DNA of 6,878 nt from the NCBI GenBank assembly GCA_946479535.1, contig CAMLGP010000147.1:1-6878 (forward strand), read 5' to 3'. The notes beneath the pieces are model-generated. The model was not told the origin of the DNA and made no database searches. It saw only the letters and a list, made by a program, of their open reading frames with translations. This stretch comes from an uncultured Bacteroidota bacterium (GTDB lineage Bacteria; Bacteroidota; Bacteroidia; Chitinophagales; Chitinophagaceae). This document shows positions 5,523 to 6,878 of the stretch, in pieces. The position numbers were made by a program, and so were the translations under genes. Position 1 is the stretch's first letter, and each line of letters begins with the position of its first letter.

Positions 5523-6350
5523 TTAATAACCTTTAACCTTTGATTTTATAATGGAATCCTTTTGATACAGCAGCCATCTCTTATTTTCATAAAGTGCGTC
5601 TTCCCATCCACCATAGTTGGCATTGGGAAGAACTATAAAACGTTTTCCAAATTCATTGGCTACCCTGTATACATTATCCGTTCTTTCTGCTTCCGTTTTT
5701 TTATCAAAAAGCGAACTGAAATCTGCCAGATTATCTCCCAGTAAAAGGACCACCTGGTAGTTAGCCATTACTTTTTGCCTTCTTTCTTCTTTGCTGGATT
5801 CAGCCTGCCTTACTATCAGGTGCTCATTATCCGAATAGGGGAATTGGTACTTCAGCAGGTTATTTAATGTACCTGACCTGTCTTTTTCATCCCGATTGGT
5901 TATATAGAAAACAGTAATATGTTTTGATGCGGCATAATTATAAAAGGCAAGTGCCCCGGAAAGGGTGTCAGCAGTGCCCCTGGCCGTCCAATCATACCAG
6001 GCCTGCTGGTCCCAATCCTTACCCTGCAAGGCCAGGTGAACTGAATTGGGAGTATTATCCAGGAAGGTTTCATCAATGTCAGTGATAATGGCCATCGGTT
6101 TTCCTGAAGCGTTTTGCTGAATTGCTTCATCCAGTCTTAACCGGGCTATATTAAAGGCCTGGATACAGAGTGCTTTATACTCGGCAGCCCTTTGTTCAAA
6201 CAGGGATGACCAGAGCTTGCCACCTAGTGCCAACTGCCCTGAATCCATCCTGACCACAGCCTGGCCTGCCAGACCTGACTTTTTGGAACTATTACAGGAA
6301 AATACCAGGAATAGGGAAAGAGATAAAGCGAAAAGGGACCTGAATTTCAT
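5523..6350 (-). CDS. e(P4)-type acid phosphatase / 5'-nucleotidase lipoprotein
   Basis: This is a HAD-superfamily phosphatase of the class C, lipoprotein e(P4) kind, which removes phosphate from nucleotides and other phosphomonoesters outside the cytoplasm. From ATG 6350 it has 275 residues. Residues 1-18 are a hydrophobic signal peptide ending in a lipobox with C19 (VFSC), so it should be lipid-anchored. HAD motif I is TDIDETFLDN (90-99) with D91 and D93; motif II is YITNRDEK (149-156); a lysine-rich stretch around 187-193 may give motif III; LLLGDNLADF (202-211) with D206 and D210 is motif IV. LPNANYGGWEDALY (241-254) matches the conserved end of e(P4) proteins. The reading frame also extends upstream to a GTG at 6428, but this would bury the signal peptide and cross the preceding gene's terminator. 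The likely role is phosphate or nucleotide scavenging; the exact substrate is not visible. Confidence 0.9.
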   Translation of the reverse strand: MKFRSLFALSLSLFLVFSCNSSKKSGLAGQAVVRMDSGQLALGGKLWSSLFEQRAAEYKALCIQAFNIARLRLDEAIQQNASGKPMAIITDIDETFLDNTPNSVHLALQGKDWDQQAWYDWTARGTADTLSGALAFYNYAASKHITVFYITNRDEKDRSGTLNNLLKYQFPYSDNEHLIVRQAESSKEERRQKVMANYQVVLLLGDNLADFSSLFDKKTEAERTDNVYRVANEFGKRFIVLPNANYGGWEDALYENKRWLLYQKDSIIKSKVKGY

Positions 6351-6389
6351 AAAAGACACATTGAGGGCCCGAAAGTCCGAAGTTTTTCC

Positions 6390-6430
6390 AAAAGAAAGGG
6401 TGAAAATAACGTCCCGTGTTACTTTCACCC
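6390..6430 (-). terminator. Intrinsic terminator after the small gene at 6466
   Basis: On the minus strand GGGTGAAAGTAAC (6430-6418) pairs with GTTATTTTCACCC (6410-6398) in an unbroken 13-bp stem, counting one G-U pair, around a 7-base loop. The stem is followed by TTTCTTTT. The wobble pair would be an A-C mismatch on a plus-strand RNA, so the structure is built for minus-strand transcripts. It lies 35 bases past the stop at 6466 and separates that gene from the phosphatase. Confidence 0.8.
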
Positions 6431-6465
6431 TGTTTATTTAGACTTGAGATCCCGACTCTGCCTTC

Positions 6466-6783
6466 TTAAAAACTACTACCAGACACGTTACGGAGCTCTT
6501 CTTCAATAGTATCTCCGATCTTGGATTCCACCTCGCTTACCCAGGCCGGAAGGGGGTGCTCCCCAGGCACATTATGCCAGATGCCGCCAATCTTTTCGCT
6601 ATGAAAAATAATGCGGTTACCACGGTCATCTACAGTATCTATTGAGAAGAGTTCTTTTTCAGGATGCTTTAGTTTTCTCAGGTTGAACTCACGAAGTCTG
6701 CCGCCCGCCTTGATCAGTTTGGTAAAGTGAACCACTTTGGTAAAGAGTATTTGCATAGAGGGATAGTTGAGGAATTTATACAT
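6466..6783 (-). CDS. Small uncharacterised protein
   Basis: I do not recognise the family. From ATG 6783 the protein has 105 residues; an internal ATG at 6756 (MQILFTKVVHF) would give 96 and is a reasonable alternative start, because the preceding nine residues look unremarkable. There is no signal peptide or membrane segment, so it is probably cytoplasmic. The N-terminal half is basic (KLIKAGGRLREFNLRKLKH), followed by a likely beta-hairpin region (LFSIDTVDDRGNRIIFHSEKI, interrupted by DDRGNR), a tryptophan-containing turn (GGIWHNVP), and an acidic helical C-terminus (EVESKIGDTIEEELRNV). The frame is supported by a strong terminator 35 bases after its stop on the same strand, and by normal codon use and composition. 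It appears to be transcribed alone, at least at its 3' end. Confidence 0.65.
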   Translation of the reverse strand: MYKFLNYPSMQILFTKVVHFTKLIKAGGRLREFNLRKLKHPEKELFSIDTVDDRGNRIIFHSEKIGGIWHNVPGEHPLPAWVSEVESKIGDTIEEELRNVSGSSF

Positions 6784-6878
6784 CAATTTTTATGCTAGTT
6801 ATCTAATTGGGAATCAAAAAAGTTGTTAACAAAGCAGACAATGCCATTAATCCATCCAAATAGAAATAATAAACTATA

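Noticed and set aside
6351..6428. N-terminal extension of the phosphatase to a GTG start
   Set aside because: It would place 26 non-signal residues before a clear lipoprotein signal peptide and overlaps the terminator of the preceding gene.

Overview
This window looks like ordinary chromosomal sequence from a member of the Bacteroidota, most likely a Chitinophagaceae-type bacterium. The evidence is the protein families (short-form AMP nucleosidase, SusC-plug-like secreted protein, a stand-alone HsdR-N protein, a DUF2452 protein), moderate A+T content, few purine-rich Shine-Dalgarno sequences, and promoter-like sites of the Bacteroidota form TAnnTTTG. The family and species are inferred; there is no rRNA in the window.

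Layout from left to right. At 1-535 (minus) is the N-terminal two thirds of AMP nucleosidase (amn), running off the left edge. A 70-bp divergent gap separates it from 606-1043 (plus), a small PD-(D/E)XK-like HsdR N-terminal domain protein, the only plus-strand gene. Convergent with it is a cysteine biosynthesis pair, cysE (1938-2747) then cysM (1063-1935), both minus and only 2 bases apart. Next is a 520-bp stretch (2748-3267) without a convincing gene, holding a 149-bp unit bounded by perfect 22-bp inverted repeats. The minus strand continues with a short secreted TonB-plug-like protein (3268-3774), pdxJ (3872-4585, TTG start), a DUF2452/C1orf50-like protein with an extra N-terminal domain (4694-5467), an e(P4)-type acid phosphatase lipoprotein (5523-6350), and a small uncharacterised protein (6466-6783) followed by a strong strand-specific intrinsic terminator.

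How the genes work together: CysE makes O-acetylserine and CysM turns it into cysteine using PLP; PdxJ makes the vitamin B6 precursor of that cofactor, but it has its own predicted promoter, so the link is metabolic and not an operon. AMP nucleosidase and the periplasmic phosphatase both act on nucleotides or phosphoesters but lie far apart. Apart from cysE-cysM, the genes look like separate or loosely linked transcription units.

I found no clear new multi-gene system, CRISPR array, prophage, IS transposase, tRNA or rRNA. The points most worth a second look are the two-domain DUF2452 protein, the barrel-less plug-like protein with an apparent internal duplication, the inverted-repeat unit at 3009-3157, and the competing hairpins in front of the DUF2452 gene.
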